A stretch of DNA of 64,000 nucleotides, from positions 496,001-560,000 of the forward strand of contig CBDCSM010000012.1 in assembly GCA_965221575.1 (NCBI GenBank). The letters run 5' to 3'. The notes beneath the pieces were generated by a model. That model ran no database searches. It saw nothing but the letters and a program-made list of their open reading frames with translations, and was not told the origin of the DNA. This document shows positions 28,651 to 38,651 of the stretch, in pieces. Position 1 is the stretch's first letter, and each line of letters opens with the position of its first letter. Origin of the DNA: JAPPHA01 sp965221575 (GTDB lineage: Bacteria > Pseudomonadota > Alphaproteobacteria > Rhodobacterales > Rhodobacteraceae). The position numbers and the translations under genes are program-made.

Positions 28651-28799
28651 AGGGACAGTGTGTCCTGACGATGTGTCCGACGAAACAGAGAGGCCGTCGG
28701 TGACATGCCTGTCCTTTGACAAGGGCATGGATTTCTCAGTTACATGGCTAGGGCGTCGAATAAACCGATACTTCTTGTCGCGGGTTCGAGAAATTTCGG

Positions 28800-29714
28800 C
28801 TAAAGCCTTTTAATCAGCCCCCCGGCGCCGGTGCCTGCCGCGACACTTTCCCAGTCAGCCAATTTGTTGCGAAACCAGGTCCTCTGGCGCTTCGCGAACT
28901 GCCGCGTACGAATTGTCGCGCGTTCAATTGCCTCGGGGAGCGAAAGATCACCGTTGACGAACGATACCAGTTCACTGGCACCGAGCGCCTTGCACGACGG
29001 CTTTCGGCGATCGTAACCGGACTCCATGGCAGAACGGACCTCGTCGAGCGCGCCATTGGAAACCATGTGTTCAAATCTGCTCCTGATGCGGGGCAAGAGC
29101 CATTCTGCCGTCGCGTCTATGACGAAAGCACGGGCCGAAGCCGTCGGCAGAACCGGAGAATGCGGGGTTCGATGCCATTGAGCCAAACCGATTCCGGTTG
29201 CCGTCAGCACTTCCCAGGCTCTTTGGGCGCGAACGGGATTGCGGATGTCGATCGTGTTGGCGGTCTCAGGGTCGTACATTAGCAGGTCCTCGCTGAAACG
29301 GTTCGGTGTTTCGAGGTTTATCCGGTCGGCCTCGTCGCGCACAACCCGCGGTATTTCCGGGATTTCGATCAAACCGGTGGTCAGGGAGGTCAGGTACAGC
29401 CCTGTTCCTCCGACGATAATCGGACACAGGTCTTGAGACCGGCATTTCACAAGTACAGTCTTCAGGTCACGCAGCCATCTGCCTACCGAATACGATTCGT
29501 TCATGCCGACGTAGCCAAAGAGTCGGTGTGGGCAAGTCGCCATGTCATGATCGCCTGGCCGTGCCGTCAGGACCTTCCAGCACCCGTACACCTGCAAGGC
29601 ATCAGCGTTGATGATGCAACCGTGCGTATGTCGGGCTAGCTCCAGGGCCAACGAAGATTTGCCCGAAGCAGTTGGCCCGGCAATAAGTATCGGGCGGTCA
29701 GGCTCATTCATCAT
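28800..29714 (-). CDS. miaA: tRNA dimethylallyltransferase MiaA
   Basis: 304 residues. MiaA prenylates A37 of tRNAs reading UNN codons. The P-loop GPTASGKSS is near the N-terminus, followed by the family motifs DALQVY, VGGTGLYL and RNPVRAQRAWEVL. The end is GTGAGGLIKRL. The start is taken at the first of two adjacent ATGs; a TTG four codons upstream also fits the frame. No strong ribosome binding site was seen. It stands alone and diverges from pyrH. Confidence 0.95.
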   Translation of the reverse strand: MMNEPDRPILIAGPTASGKSSLALELARHTHGCIINADALQVYGCWKVLTARPGDHDMATCPHRLFGYVGMNESYSVGRWLRDLKTVLVKCRSQDLCPIIVGGTGLYLTSLTTGLIEIPEIPRVVRDEADRINLETPNRFSEDLLMYDPETANTIDIRNPVRAQRAWEVLTATGIGLAQWHRTPHSPVLPTASARAFVIDATAEWLLPRIRSRFEHMVSNGALDEVRSAMESGYDRRKPSCKALGASELVSFVNGDLSLPEAIERATIRTRQFAKRQRTWFRNKLADWESVAAGTGAGGLIKRL

Positions 29715-30023
29715 GAGATGATGCAATAATGCTGCAACCGGTCATGTCAATTCGCGTCCGTGTGGCCGGGTACATGGGTCGCGCACGCCAATGTTCGTGA
29801 CGGGGATCCAGGGGTGAGGTACAGAACATGCGCTCCCGCACCGATACGATGCCGGACGTTGATCAACGCGTGCGGCGCCTGACCCTTGGTGTTAAAGGCG
29901 CCAGCGAAACCCGCAGAAATCGCATTCACATGCTGGATTGGCGGCCACCGCCCGGGATTTTCGGATATTCGCCGTTGAAAAAAACTCGCGATTGCTACAG
30001 TCAGTACCCACAGTGAGGAAAAG
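29715..30023. promoter_or_regulatory. Divergent promoter region between miaA and pyrH
   Basis: 309 bases between divergent start codons. No coding sequence is supported. AGGAAAAGG at the right end serves the pyrH start. No clear promoter boxes were assigned. The rpsB-tsf pair that usually precedes pyrH is absent here. Confidence 0.3.
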
Positions 30024-30785
30024 GTGACGGTCAATAGGATGTCGGACGACAAGGCAGGAGCATCAAACCAGGGACCGTCACTCAAGTTCAAGCGAGTGCT
30101 GTTGAAGATTTCGGGTGAATCGCTGATGGGCGAGCTCGGATTCGGCCTCCACCCTCCGATGGTTCGTCACATTGCTGAAGAAATAAAAACGGTTCGTTCG
30201 CTCGGGGTCGAGTTGTGCCTGGTTGTCGGCGGGGGCAACATTTACCGGGGAATCGAGGGTTCGGCGGAAGGGGTGGCACGAACGACGGCCGACTACATGG
30301 GAATGCTCGCGACGGTCATGAATGCACTCGCGCTACAGGGTGCGCTGGAGTCGATGGGGGTTTTCACCAGGGTCGCATCGGCGATTCCGATGGATGAGGT
30401 TTGTGAGCCCTATATCTGGCGACGGGCCGTCCGCCACCTGGAAAAAGGACGCGTTTGCATCTTCGCTGCAGGTACCGGGAATCCCTATTTCACCACGGAC
30501 ACGGCCGCGGCACTCAGGGCCAGCGAAATGGCCTGCGACGCGATTCTGAAGGGGACTCAGGTCGACGGCGTGTACGACAAGGATCCCAAGACGCATCCGG
30601 ACGCAAAGCGTTTTGATCGGGTCAGTTACGACGAGGTTTTGCGGAGGAATCTCAAGGTCATGGACGCGTCGGCGGTTGCCCTCGCTCGTGACAATGGATT
30701 GCCGATTGTTGTATTTTCCCTGAAGGAATCGGGTGGTCTCGCGGGAATCCTTCGCGGAGAGGGAAAGTTTTCCATCGTCGGCTGA
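30024..30785 (+). CDS. pyrH: UMP kinase PyrH
   Basis: 253 residues counting the GTG at 30024, which has AGGAAAAGG just upstream. An ATG at 30039 would shorten it by five residues and matches family N-termini equally well. PyrH phosphorylates UMP to UDP. The amino-acid-kinase motifs LLKISGESLMG, VVGGGNIYRG, GTGNPYFTTDTAA and TQVDGVYDKDPK are intact. It leads the conserved pyrH-frr-uppS-cdsA-dxr-rseP-bamA block. Confidence 0.96.
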   Translation: MTVNRMSDDKAGASNQGPSLKFKRVLLKISGESLMGELGFGLHPPMVRHIAEEIKTVRSLGVELCLVVGGGNIYRGIEGSAEGVARTTADYMGMLATVMNALALQGALESMGVFTRVASAIPMDEVCEPYIWRRAVRHLEKGRVCIFAAGTGNPYFTTDTAAALRASEMACDAILKGTQVDGVYDKDPKTHPDAKRFDRVSYDEVLRRNLKVMDASAVALARDNGLPIVVFSLKESGGLAGILRGEGKFSIVG

Positions 30786-30888
30786 ACCAGGTCGCGCCAA
30801 ACGACGGAACCTGATCGAGACGGAGTTCATCGAGGAACTCGCAGTCTGGACGAAATCGGCTCCAGGCGGACACCGGAAAGGGAAACCA

Positions 30889-31449
30889 ATGGCTGATATT
30901 GATATTGATGTCGATGATCTCAAGCGCCGGATGGATGGTGCCGTGTCGGTCCTCAGGCAGGAATTTGCCGGTCTCAGGACCGGACGTGCGTCGGCTGCGA
31001 TTCTGGACCCGGTCACGGTACCGGCCTACGGTTCCCAGCTTCCCGTCAACCAGTGCGCCACGGTAAACGTACCCGATCCGCGCATGATCACGGTCAATGT
31101 CTGGGACAGAAGCCTGGTCTCCGCGGTTGACAAGGCAATCAGGGATTCCGGTCTTGGGCTCAACCCCGTCGTTGACGGGACGATACTCCGCTTGCCGATT
31201 CCGGAACTCAACGAGGAAAGGCGCAGGGAACTCGCGCGTGTCGCGGGAAAGTATGCGGAAGGCGCCCGAATTGCCGTACGAAATGTTCGTCGTGACGGAA
31301 TGGATCAGATAAAGGCCGCCAAGGCGGAAGGCATGGGCGAAGATGACCAGCGGCTCTGGTCCGACGAGATTCAGGTCCTGACAGACGAAGCCATCGCATC
31401 GATCGACGAAGCACTCAAGATCAAGCAGGAAGAGATCATGCAGGTCTGA
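30889..31449 (+). CDS. frr: Ribosome recycling factor
   Basis: 186 residues, the family length. RRF splits post-termination ribosomes with EF-G. The three-helix domain and the hinge are visible, with RTGRASAAILDPV and LPVNQCATVNVPDPR near the N-terminal half and VRNVRRDGMDQIK in the last third. ATG 30889 follows GGAAAGGGA. It lies 103 bases after pyrH. Confidence 0.96.
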   Translation: MADIDIDVDDLKRRMDGAVSVLRQEFAGLRTGRASAAILDPVTVPAYGSQLPVNQCATVNVPDPRMITVNVWDRSLVSAVDKAIRDSGLGLNPVVDGTILRLPIPELNEERRRELARVAGKYAEGARIAVRNVRRDGMDQIKAAKAEGMGEDDQRLWSDEIQVLTDEAIASIDEALKIKQEEIMQV

Positions 31450-31489
31450 GCGACCGGCCGGATTTTCTTTTGCCAGTACGGAATATCGA

Positions 31490-32230
31490 ATGTTTGAAAC
31501 GGCGCCGGGAGATGCCAACGCAGTGCCGAGGTCGGTTGCCATCATCATGGATGGGAACGGCCGATGGGCCGTGCGCCGAGGGATGGAACGAATCCGCGGA
31601 CACGTCAGGGGAGCAGCCCGCGTTCGGGAAATTCTCAAGGCGTCGCTGGATTCCGGAATCGAATACCTGACGCTATTCGCCTTCTCGACCGAGAACAGCA
31701 AGCGCTCCGAAGAAGAGGTCGCCGCGCTCATGGGCCTCTTTCACAAGTACATTCGGTCCGAGGCGCGACAACTGGTCGATGCCGGAATTCGGGTTCGTTT
31801 CATCGGAGATCTTTCTCGCCTTGACAGCAGGTTGCAGGAACTGGCGCACTGGCTGGAAAGAGAGACCGAGCATAATTCCCGGCTGAATTTGACCGTTGCG
31901 CTGTATTACGGGGCGCGGGATGAGATGACGCGGGCGGTTCGGCGAATCGCGGTTGCCATGCGGGAAGGCAATCTTGACCCTGACAGCGTATCGGAAGAGA
32001 CGATTTCTTCCTTTCTTGATACCGCCGACGTGCCTGACCCTGACCTTGTGATCCGGACATCGGGTGAAATGCGGCTCTCCAATTTCCTATTGTGGCAGTC
32101 GGCCTACGCCGAGTTTGCCTTCGTCAAGACGGAGTGGCCGGACTTTTCGGCCGACATGTTTCTCAGTGTACTCGACCAATACGGCAAGCGGGAACGTCGG
32201 TTTGGCAAGGTTGCCGGTGCCACCGCCTGA
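31490..32230 (+). CDS. uppS: Isoprenyl (undecaprenyl) diphosphate synthase
   Basis: 246 residues. It builds the C55 carrier lipid for peptidoglycan and LPS by cis-prenyl condensation. The catalytic motif IIMDGNGRWA is at residues 18-27, FAFSTENSKRS binds the pyrophosphate, and IRTSGEMRLSNFLLWQ with the later tryptophan-proline segment completes the fold. Only two bases separate its stop from cdsA. Confidence 0.95.
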   Translation: MFETAPGDANAVPRSVAIIMDGNGRWAVRRGMERIRGHVRGAARVREILKASLDSGIEYLTLFAFSTENSKRSEEEVAALMGLFHKYIRSEARQLVDAGIRVRFIGDLSRLDSRLQELAHWLERETEHNSRLNLTVALYYGARDEMTRAVRRIAVAMREGNLDPDSVSEETISSFLDTADVPDPDLVIRTSGEMRLSNFLLWQSAYAEFAFVKTEWPDFSADMFLSVLDQYGKRERRFGKVAGATA

Positions 32231-32232
32231 CG

Positions 32233-33030
32233 ATGTCCTGGTCGCGGTTGAGTTTTGAAGATCTTGGTATACGCATTCTGTCATCCGTGGTCCTCGCCGC
32301 CATTGGATTGACCTCCTTGTGGATGGGCGGCCTGGCATTCGCCGCGGTCCTCTCGATCGCCGCGGCGATCATCTCGTGGGAAATCGCGGCGATGCACTGG
32401 CCGGATTCCGGAAGGGCCCATGCATTCCTTGCCGGTGGCTCTGCAGGTGCTGTCCTGTTTTCGCTTCTCGTACCTGGCCTTCTTTGGATCGGAATACCGT
32501 TTTGGATCGTCGCGATTGCGATTGTCCTGACGAAGCCGTCGCCCCATGCCGTGGCGGCGGCACTGGCGGTTGTTGTTGCGGGATTTTTTGGTCTTGCGAC
32601 AATCAGGGCAGAATGCGGCCTGATGCTGGCATCCCTTGTCGTCATGGTCGTCATTGCAACCGATACGGGAGGATACATGGCCGGCCGCCTGGTGGGCGGA
32701 CCGAGATTTTGGCCGGCGGTCAGCCCGAACAAGACGTGGTCAGGTGTCTTCGGAGGGTGGTTCCTGGCCGTTGGCGTTGGTATGGTCTACTGGATGTCTG
32801 GATTGACCATGATCAATGCGCTTTTGCTGGCGATTGTTCTGTCGGCTCTGTCCCAGATTGGTGATCTTGCCGAATCAGCCATGAAACGCAGGGCAGGGGC
32901 AAAGGATGGGGGCCGCCTGATCCCCGGACATGGTGGTCTCATCGACCGTTTTGACGGCCTGGTCGTGGCGTGCTGTTTCGGTTGGCTGATGTGCTCGGGC
33001 GGAATGCTGACCCGGATTGCTGCCGCCTGA
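32233..33030 (+). CDS. cdsA: Phosphatidate cytidylyltransferase CdsA
   Basis: 265 residues with about seven membrane helices. It makes CDP-diacylglycerol for phospholipid synthesis. The signature region near the C-terminus, SQIGDLAESAMKRRAGAKD followed by PGHGGLIDRFDGL, is intact. ATG 32233 lies directly after the uppS stop; an upstream in-frame extension lies within uppS and is rejected. Confidence 0.94.
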   Translation: MSWSRLSFEDLGIRILSSVVLAAIGLTSLWMGGLAFAAVLSIAAAIISWEIAAMHWPDSGRAHAFLAGGSAGAVLFSLLVPGLLWIGIPFWIVAIAIVLTKPSPHAVAAALAVVVAGFFGLATIRAECGLMLASLVVMVVIATDTGGYMAGRLVGGPRFWPAVSPNKTWSGVFGGWFLAVGVGMVYWMSGLTMINALLLAIVLSALSQIGDLAESAMKRRAGAKDGGRLIPGHGGLIDRFDGLVVACCFGWLMCSGGMLTRIAAA

Positions 33031-33052
33031 TTTCGTAACCTGGAATTGAGCG

Positions 33053-34216
33053 ATGCGAAGGATTTCGATTTTTGGATCTACCGGTTCGGTCGGGCGGTCG
33101 ACGGTCAGTCTCGTTCAACAGGACAAGTCAGCGTATGAAGTCCTGGCACTCTCTGGCCGATCCAACGTAGAACTGCTTGTGAAACAGGCGCTTGACCTGC
33201 GCCCAAAATTTGCCGTCATCGCGGACGAGAACCGCCTTGACGAACTTGCCCGCGCGCTTGACGGGAGCGGTGTTTCGGCTGTTGGCGGCCGCGAGGCCCT
33301 GCTCGAGGCTGCCGAGTTGCCGGTTGACTGGTTCATGTCGGCGATTGTCGGGATTGCCGGGCTGGAAGTCAGCCTCAAGGCGTCGGGCTCCGCCAGGGTA
33401 CTGGCCCTGGCGAACAAGGAATCCCTGGTGTGCGGCGGATTCCTCTTGAAGAGGATGTGTGCCGATAATGGTTGCACGCTGATCCCGGTTGACAGTGAGC
33501 ATTCTGCGCTGTTCCAGATTTTTGAAGCCGTGAACTACGAAGGTGTCGAAAACGTGTTCCTGACTGCTTCCGGGGGGCCGTTCTTGAGATCGCCGATCGA
33601 GCAGCTCGCCTCGGTCACACCCGAGCAAGCGGCGAACCATCCCAAATGGAACATGGGCACCAGGATTTCAATCGATAGTGCATCGATGTTCAATAAGGCG
33701 ATGGAACTCATTGAATTGAAGGAATTATTCCCAATTGAATGGCGGCGGTTTCAAGTCTTGATCCATCCGCAGTCCCTCGTTCACGGTATCGTGTCATTCG
33801 TGGACAGGGGAATGTTTGCGCAAATCGGGCCCACCGACATGAGACAGCCGATCGGCGTTGCGCTCCACTGGCCTGAACGCAGGGAGCAGGGACTTCAACC
33901 GGTGGACTTGACCAAACTTGGTCCGCTCGAGTTTGAACGACCCGATGTCAGGAAGTTTCCGGCGCTCGAACAAGCCGAACTGGTCATGGAACTTGGAGGT
34001 CTTGCCGGTGCCGTATTCAATGGAGCAAAGGAACGCGCCGCGGACCTTTTCATTTCGAGGAAGATCAGGTTTACCGAGATGGCCGAGATCGTGGGCAAGG
34101 TCTTGAATCGACACGCCGGGCGGGTTTCGGGAAAACAGTCGCAGGTCGACCTTTCCGCCGTGAGGTCGGCCGATCTCTGGGCAAGGTCCGTTTTCGACGA
34201 AATTGCCGGAACCTGA
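33053..34216 (+). CDS. dxr: 1-deoxy-D-xylulose 5-phosphate reductoisomerase
   Basis: 387 residues. Dxr converts DXP to MEP using NADPH in the non-mevalonate isoprenoid pathway. The NADPH site GSTGSVGRST is at the N-terminus, ALANKESLV and the metal/substrate motif PVDSEHSALFQ follow, and TASGGPF and NMGTRISIDSASMFNK are intact. It supplies precursors for UppS and MiaA in the same region. Confidence 0.96.
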   Translation: MRRISIFGSTGSVGRSTVSLVQQDKSAYEVLALSGRSNVELLVKQALDLRPKFAVIADENRLDELARALDGSGVSAVGGREALLEAAELPVDWFMSAIVGIAGLEVSLKASGSARVLALANKESLVCGGFLLKRMCADNGCTLIPVDSEHSALFQIFEAVNYEGVENVFLTASGGPFLRSPIEQLASVTPEQAANHPKWNMGTRISIDSASMFNKAMELIELKELFPIEWRRFQVLIHPQSLVHGIVSFVDRGMFAQIGPTDMRQPIGVALHWPERREQGLQPVDLTKLGPLEFERPDVRKFPALEQAELVMELGGLAGAVFNGAKERAADLFISRKIRFTEMAEIVGKVLNRHAGRVSGKQSQVDLSAVRSADLWARSVFDEIAGT

Positions 34217-34233
34217 TAACCGGGAAGTCATAA

Positions 34234-35649
34234 ATGCTCGACACGATTGCCTTAATTCCGGTCGTGGGGCCTGTCGTGTCCTACGTCGTTCCGTTCTTAT
34301 TCGTGCTTTCAGTGATCATTTTCGTTCACGAACTCGGTCACTACGTGATCGGTCGCTGGTGTGGAATCGGTGTCGAGGTCTTTTCTGTCGGTTTCGGCCC
34401 CGTCATTTGGTCACGGCGCGACCGCAGGGGAACCGTTTGGCAGATCGCCGCCCTTCCCCTGGGCGGTTATGTCCGTTTCCTTGAAGACTCTGAAACAGGC
34501 GGGGTCCGCGAACAGCCAAGGATGCCCGTACCCGCCGACCAGTCCCGGGAACTCCACGGGAAGGTCGGTGGCGTCCGCTTCGACGATGCGTCGGTACTTC
34601 GGCGTGCATTGACGGTTGCCGCGGGTCCGGTGGCGAACTTCGTCCTTTCCGTGATCCTGTTTGCGGGCCTCGCGGCCGTAAACGGTGTGTCTTCCGGCAA
34701 CATGACGGTTGGCGCCGTGCTCGATCTGCCGGGATACGATTTCGGTGTACGAAGCGGCGACCGCATCATCGAGGTCAACGGCGGGAACGTCGCGGATTTC
34801 GCAGATATTCAAGTCCTGATTTCTGAAACCGCCACGCCTGACCGGGAAGAGGGATCCGAAGATCAGGCGGCTTCCGCTTCCGACGCAATTGTCCGGTACG
34901 TGGTGGAGCGGGACGGGAGGCTGCTGGAGATCGAGGGCGACCACCCCCTGGTACCGTTTCTTTCCAGTATCGAGCCCCTGTCTCCTGCGAGCCGGGCCGG
35001 GTTGCGATCCGGCGACCTGGTCCTGGAAGTCGACTCCAGGGCCGTGCGCAGGTTTTCAGACCTGCGTGAAGCTGTCCTCGAAGCAGGTGAGTCCGGGGTG
35101 GACATGCTGGTCTGGCGCGAAGGCGAACTCGTCAGTGTCTCCGTTATCCCGACGGTGATGGATCGGGAGGTTGCAGACGGGGTATTCGAAAAGCGCGTCG
35201 CCATCGGTGTTCGCGGCAGGATCGCATTCGACCCGGAGGTCACGACGCCGGGTCCAATCCGCGCTCTCGAAATCGGATTCTCGACAATGGTTTTCGTCAT
35301 CGAGGTGTCCGTGGACGGGATCTACCACATGATCGTCGGCAACATTGGCCTTGAGAACATCCAGGGACCGCTTGGCATCGCCCATGTTTCAGGAGACGTC
35401 GCTTCCAACGGGTTTCTCGACCTCCTGTGGCTGCTCGGCGTCATTTCCGTCGCGATCGGGATGTTGAACCTGTTGCCAATTCCGGTCCTGGACGGTGGCC
35501 ACCTGATCATGTTTGCGTACGAAGCCGGCGTCGGTCGCCGTCCGAGTGACAGGGTTCTCGGAATCCTGACGAGGTTCGGACTCATGGCTCTCGTCTGCCT
35601 TATGGTGTTTGCGACGTACAACGATATCCTGCGCCTCATCGGAGCCTGA
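34234..35649 (+). CDS. rseP: Site-2 zinc metalloprotease RseP
   Basis: 471 residues. It cuts anti-sigma factors and signal-peptide remnants within the inner membrane. The zinc motif HELGH is at 32-36 in the first membrane helix, and the second zinc-ligand motif LLPIPVLDGGHL is near residue 415. Two PDZ domains lie between them (about 140-210 and 240-310). It is longer than E. coli RseP by about 20 residues, in a linker between PDZ1 and PDZ2 with many acidic residues. It precedes bamA as in most proteobacteria. Confidence 0.94.
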   Translation: MLDTIALIPVVGPVVSYVVPFLFVLSVIIFVHELGHYVIGRWCGIGVEVFSVGFGPVIWSRRDRRGTVWQIAALPLGGYVRFLEDSETGGVREQPRMPVPADQSRELHGKVGGVRFDDASVLRRALTVAAGPVANFVLSVILFAGLAAVNGVSSGNMTVGAVLDLPGYDFGVRSGDRIIEVNGGNVADFADIQVLISETATPDREEGSEDQAASASDAIVRYVVERDGRLLEIEGDHPLVPFLSSIEPLSPASRAGLRSGDLVLEVDSRAVRRFSDLREAVLEAGESGVDMLVWREGELVSVSVIPTVMDREVADGVFEKRVAIGVRGRIAFDPEVTTPGPIRALEIGFSTMVFVIEVSVDGIYHMIVGNIGLENIQGPLGIAHVSGDVASNGFLDLLWLLGVISVAIGMLNLLPIPVLDGGHLIMFAYEAGVGRRPSDRVLGILTRFGLMALVCLMVFATYNDILRLIGA

Positions 35650-36192
35650 CGAATTCATTTCTTTCGGGAACTCCGGGTCGAACCGAATCCGGCATACGGA
35701 CGCCATTCGCTCGTATGCGCGGGTGTCCACGCCAAGCATTCCGATTTCGATGGCCTCATACAGGTCTCTCGTTTGGCCGGTGGCGATGGCCGCGCCGTGT
35801 TCGATCCTCGCTGATGCATTTCTGCGTGCGTCCGGGGTAGTACATTGAACGGAATGATCACGCGTTTGAGGAATGGGCGTTGGCCGAGCTGTTATTACCA
35901 TCGCCATCGAAGCCGTGCAGTACCCGCTCGCCTCGTTTTCACGAGTAATCCAAGCCGGTTCATGCCGGGAATCGCCCTCCGCCGTCGCCCGGTTTCCGGC
36001 CTGTTTTGTTTCTGATTGAATATTTTCCGAGCCGAAAAGGCGTTCTTTTCATTGGTGGGGACCTGGCGAGAACATACCACATTTTGTGAGTTCACTCGCG
36101 TTTGGGTCAAGCCCTGACAATTGCGGGCATGGACGGCATGCAGTAGGATGTCAGTTCATTTCAGATAGGTTTTCCTCACCTGAGGGGGCAAA
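35650..36192. other. Interval between rseP and bamA
   Basis: 543 bases, unusually long for this gene pair. A minus-strand frame from 35907 leftward has protein-like composition (RIEHGAAIATGQTRDLYEAI) but runs through the end of rseP and has no recognised domain. The bamA promoter may lie in the AT-richer part around 36000-36120. Otherwise nothing is recognised. Confidence 0.35.
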
Positions 36193-38631
36193 ATGGTCGG
36201 TTTCGGTTTCGGTAATTTTGCCGCTATCAGCAGTTTTCGAAAAAGTGATCGAATTTTCGGACGTGGATTGATTCTTGCATTGATCGTCCTGTTCGCCTGG
36301 ATCGCGTCGCCGCACCATCGGGAGTTCGGGTCTCCGGCCCTTGCCCAGGGCGCTCTCGTGTTCGATCGCGTCGAAGTCGTCGGAAATCAGAGAATGTCGG
36401 CGGACACCGTTCGCTCGATCGCGGCGATTCCAACCGGCGTGAGTGTTCGTCTTTCGGAGATCAACGACGCCGTTCAGCGTCTTCACCAATCGGACCTGTT
36501 TGAGAATGTCGCGGTACGCCCGGAAGGAAGCCGCCTCATCATCGAGGTCGAGGAGCGGCCGACGATCAACCAGATCGCCATCGAGGGAAACGAGATCCTG
36601 AATGATGAAGTCCTCATGACCCTGATCGCTTCGGAACCGAGGCAGACGTTCTCCCCCGCTAGAGCTGAAGCGGACGCACGGAACGTCGTGGATGCCTACA
36701 TGGCTGCCGGGCGATTGAGCGCCGAGGTCACACCGCGAATCATTCGAAGGTCGGAAAACAGGGTCGATCTTGTCTTCGAGGTCTTCGAAGGCGGTATCGT
36801 CGAAATCGCCAGGATCGGATTTGTCGGCAACCGAAGCTATTCGGACAACAGGTTGCGCCGGGTCCTCGCCACGAAACAGGCAAACTTGCTGAGCTGGCTG
36901 TTCAGAAGCGATACGTTCATCGAGGAACGCCTTGAGAGCGACCGGGCTCTCCTCGAGGAATTCTACCTCTCCCGCGGGTTTATCGACTTTGAAATTCTCT
37001 CGGTAACGTCCGAACTGACAAGGGAAAGAGATGGATTTCTTGTCACGTTCCGCCTGAGGGAAGGGGCACAGTTCTTCTTTGGCAATATCACGATCTCGAG
37101 TGAACTTCCGGAAGTCAACGTGGATGCGTTCGCGGATCTCGTGGATATTTCGCATGGCGAGATCTTTGACGAGGAACTGCTGGAAGAACTGCTAGACGAC
37201 ATAAACCTTCGCACGAATGAACTTGGCTACACGTTTGTGCAGACGGCCCATTCGATCAGGCGAAACAACGAGATTCAAACGGTCGATATCAATATCGAGT
37301 TGGTTCGAGGACCCAGGCAGTTCATCGAGCGCATCGAGATTTCCGGGAATTCGACAACACTAGATCACGTCATCAGGCGAGAGTTCAGGGTTGTCGAAGG
37401 CGATCCCTTCAATCGACGTGAAATTCTTCGTGCACAGGACCGGATTCGCGCGCTAGGATACTTCAGCAACGTGACGGTCGAAACGCGGCCCGGATCCGCT
37501 CCTGATCAGGCCATAGTCGAAGTGACGGTTGAAGAACGTCCGACCGGAAGCCTGACATTCGGCGTCGCTTACGCGACCGATGAGGGGGTTGCCGGCAACA
37601 TCGCCCTGCGCGAGGCGAACTTTGCCGGAAGAGGACAGAAAGTCGGTGTGAGCCTTTCGGTAGGAAAGGCGGACAATACGTTTGCGTTTTCCTTCGAGGA
37701 ACCCCGATTCCTTGATCGCGACCTGGCGGTCGGCATCAGCGTGTACCACGAGAGGAATACGTCCGATTCCTTTACCTACAATTCCCGCGAAATCGGAATG
37801 CGTCCACGTGTGTCGTTCCCGGTCAGCGCGTCTGCCCGGCTCGAGCTCAGTTACACGCTGAACCAGGCAAAGTTGGAGCAACGTACAGAAGACGGAACCA
37901 CAGCCAGTATATCTCCTCTCGTCGGCCAGGCTAACCTTGGCAAGACCTTAACCAGCGCCATTGGCGCCAGGTATGTCCTGAACGAGACCGATTCCTTCTT
38001 CCAGCCGTCAGAAGGATACAGGTTCAGCGTGGGCCAAACGCTTGCCGGTTTGGGGGGCGATGTCCGCTATTCGAAGACAAGTGCGAACTTCACGGCATAC
38101 AGCAGTTTGCTCAAGGGCGACGTGATCCTGTCTTCCGAACTGGAAGGAGGGATCTTTGTGCCGATAGGGAGGGAAAATTCCCGCGTCACGGACAGGTTTT
38201 TTCTAGGTGGCGATTCATTCCGCGGATTCCAGACCTTCGGGATTGGGCCCAGGGATGAGAACAATAGTCCGCTCGGCGGCAAGTATTTCGCGATCGCACG
38301 GCTCGAAGGAACGTTTCCGCTTGGTCTGCCAGAAGAAGTCGGACTCACCGGCGGGATTTTCATTGATGCCGGTTCGCTTTGGGGGCTCGACGTAACCTCT
38401 GCGCCAGAGCCTACAGGCTACGATAACGCTAATTGTGGTGATAGGGGTCCTGGTGAGGATATTTGTGAGGCCCAAAGTCCAGGCTTCGAGTTGCGTTCTT
38501 CGACCGGATTTGCCCTGTACTGGAATACGGCAATCGGGCCGCTCGCCTTCAATTTTTCCACTCCTCTCAAATACATCAAGGGAGTTGACAGGACCGAACG
38601 GTTCCGTCTGACGATCGGCACACGTTTTTGA
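36193..38631 (+). CDS. bamA: Outer membrane protein assembly factor BamA
   Basis: 812 residues. BamA inserts beta-barrel proteins into the outer membrane. An unusually long N-terminal region (1-55) contains the hydrophobic signal sequence ending SPALAQG; the true start could be an internal codon nearer the signal. Five POTRA domains cover about 56-400, and the 16-strand barrel follows to the C-terminal Phe (LTIGTRF). The loop-6 motif reads VTDRFFLGGDSFRGF, the expected VRGF/Y element as FRGF. Confidence 0.95.
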   Translation: MVGFGFGNFAAISSFRKSDRIFGRGLILALIVLFAWIASPHHREFGSPALAQGALVFDRVEVVGNQRMSADTVRSIAAIPTGVSVRLSEINDAVQRLHQSDLFENVAVRPEGSRLIIEVEERPTINQIAIEGNEILNDEVLMTLIASEPRQTFSPARAEADARNVVDAYMAAGRLSAEVTPRIIRRSENRVDLVFEVFEGGIVEIARIGFVGNRSYSDNRLRRVLATKQANLLSWLFRSDTFIEERLESDRALLEEFYLSRGFIDFEILSVTSELTRERDGFLVTFRLREGAQFFFGNITISSELPEVNVDAFADLVDISHGEIFDEELLEELLDDINLRTNELGYTFVQTAHSIRRNNEIQTVDINIELVRGPRQFIERIEISGNSTTLDHVIRREFRVVEGDPFNRREILRAQDRIRALGYFSNVTVETRPGSAPDQAIVEVTVEERPTGSLTFGVAYATDEGVAGNIALREANFAGRGQKVGVSLSVGKADNTFAFSFEEPRFLDRDLAVGISVYHERNTSDSFTYNSREIGMRPRVSFPVSASARLELSYTLNQAKLEQRTEDGTTASISPLVGQANLGKTLTSAIGARYVLNETDSFFQPSEGYRFSVGQTLAGLGGDVRYSKTSANFTAYSSLLKGDVILSSELEGGIFVPIGRENSRVTDRFFLGGDSFRGFQTFGIGPRDENNSPLGGKYFAIARLEGTFPLGLPEEVGLTGGIFIDAGSLWGLDVTSAPEPTGYDNANCGDRGPGEDICEAQSPGFELRSSTGFALYWNTAIGPLAFNFSTPLKYIKGVDRTERFRLTIGTRF

Positions 38632-38651
38632 TCCCCAATAACGGCATTTCC

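Noticed and set aside
35389..35907. Minus-strand frame between rseP and bamA
   Set aside because: Half of it is antisense to the conserved end of rseP and no domain is recognised; the protein-like part is mentioned under the interval only.
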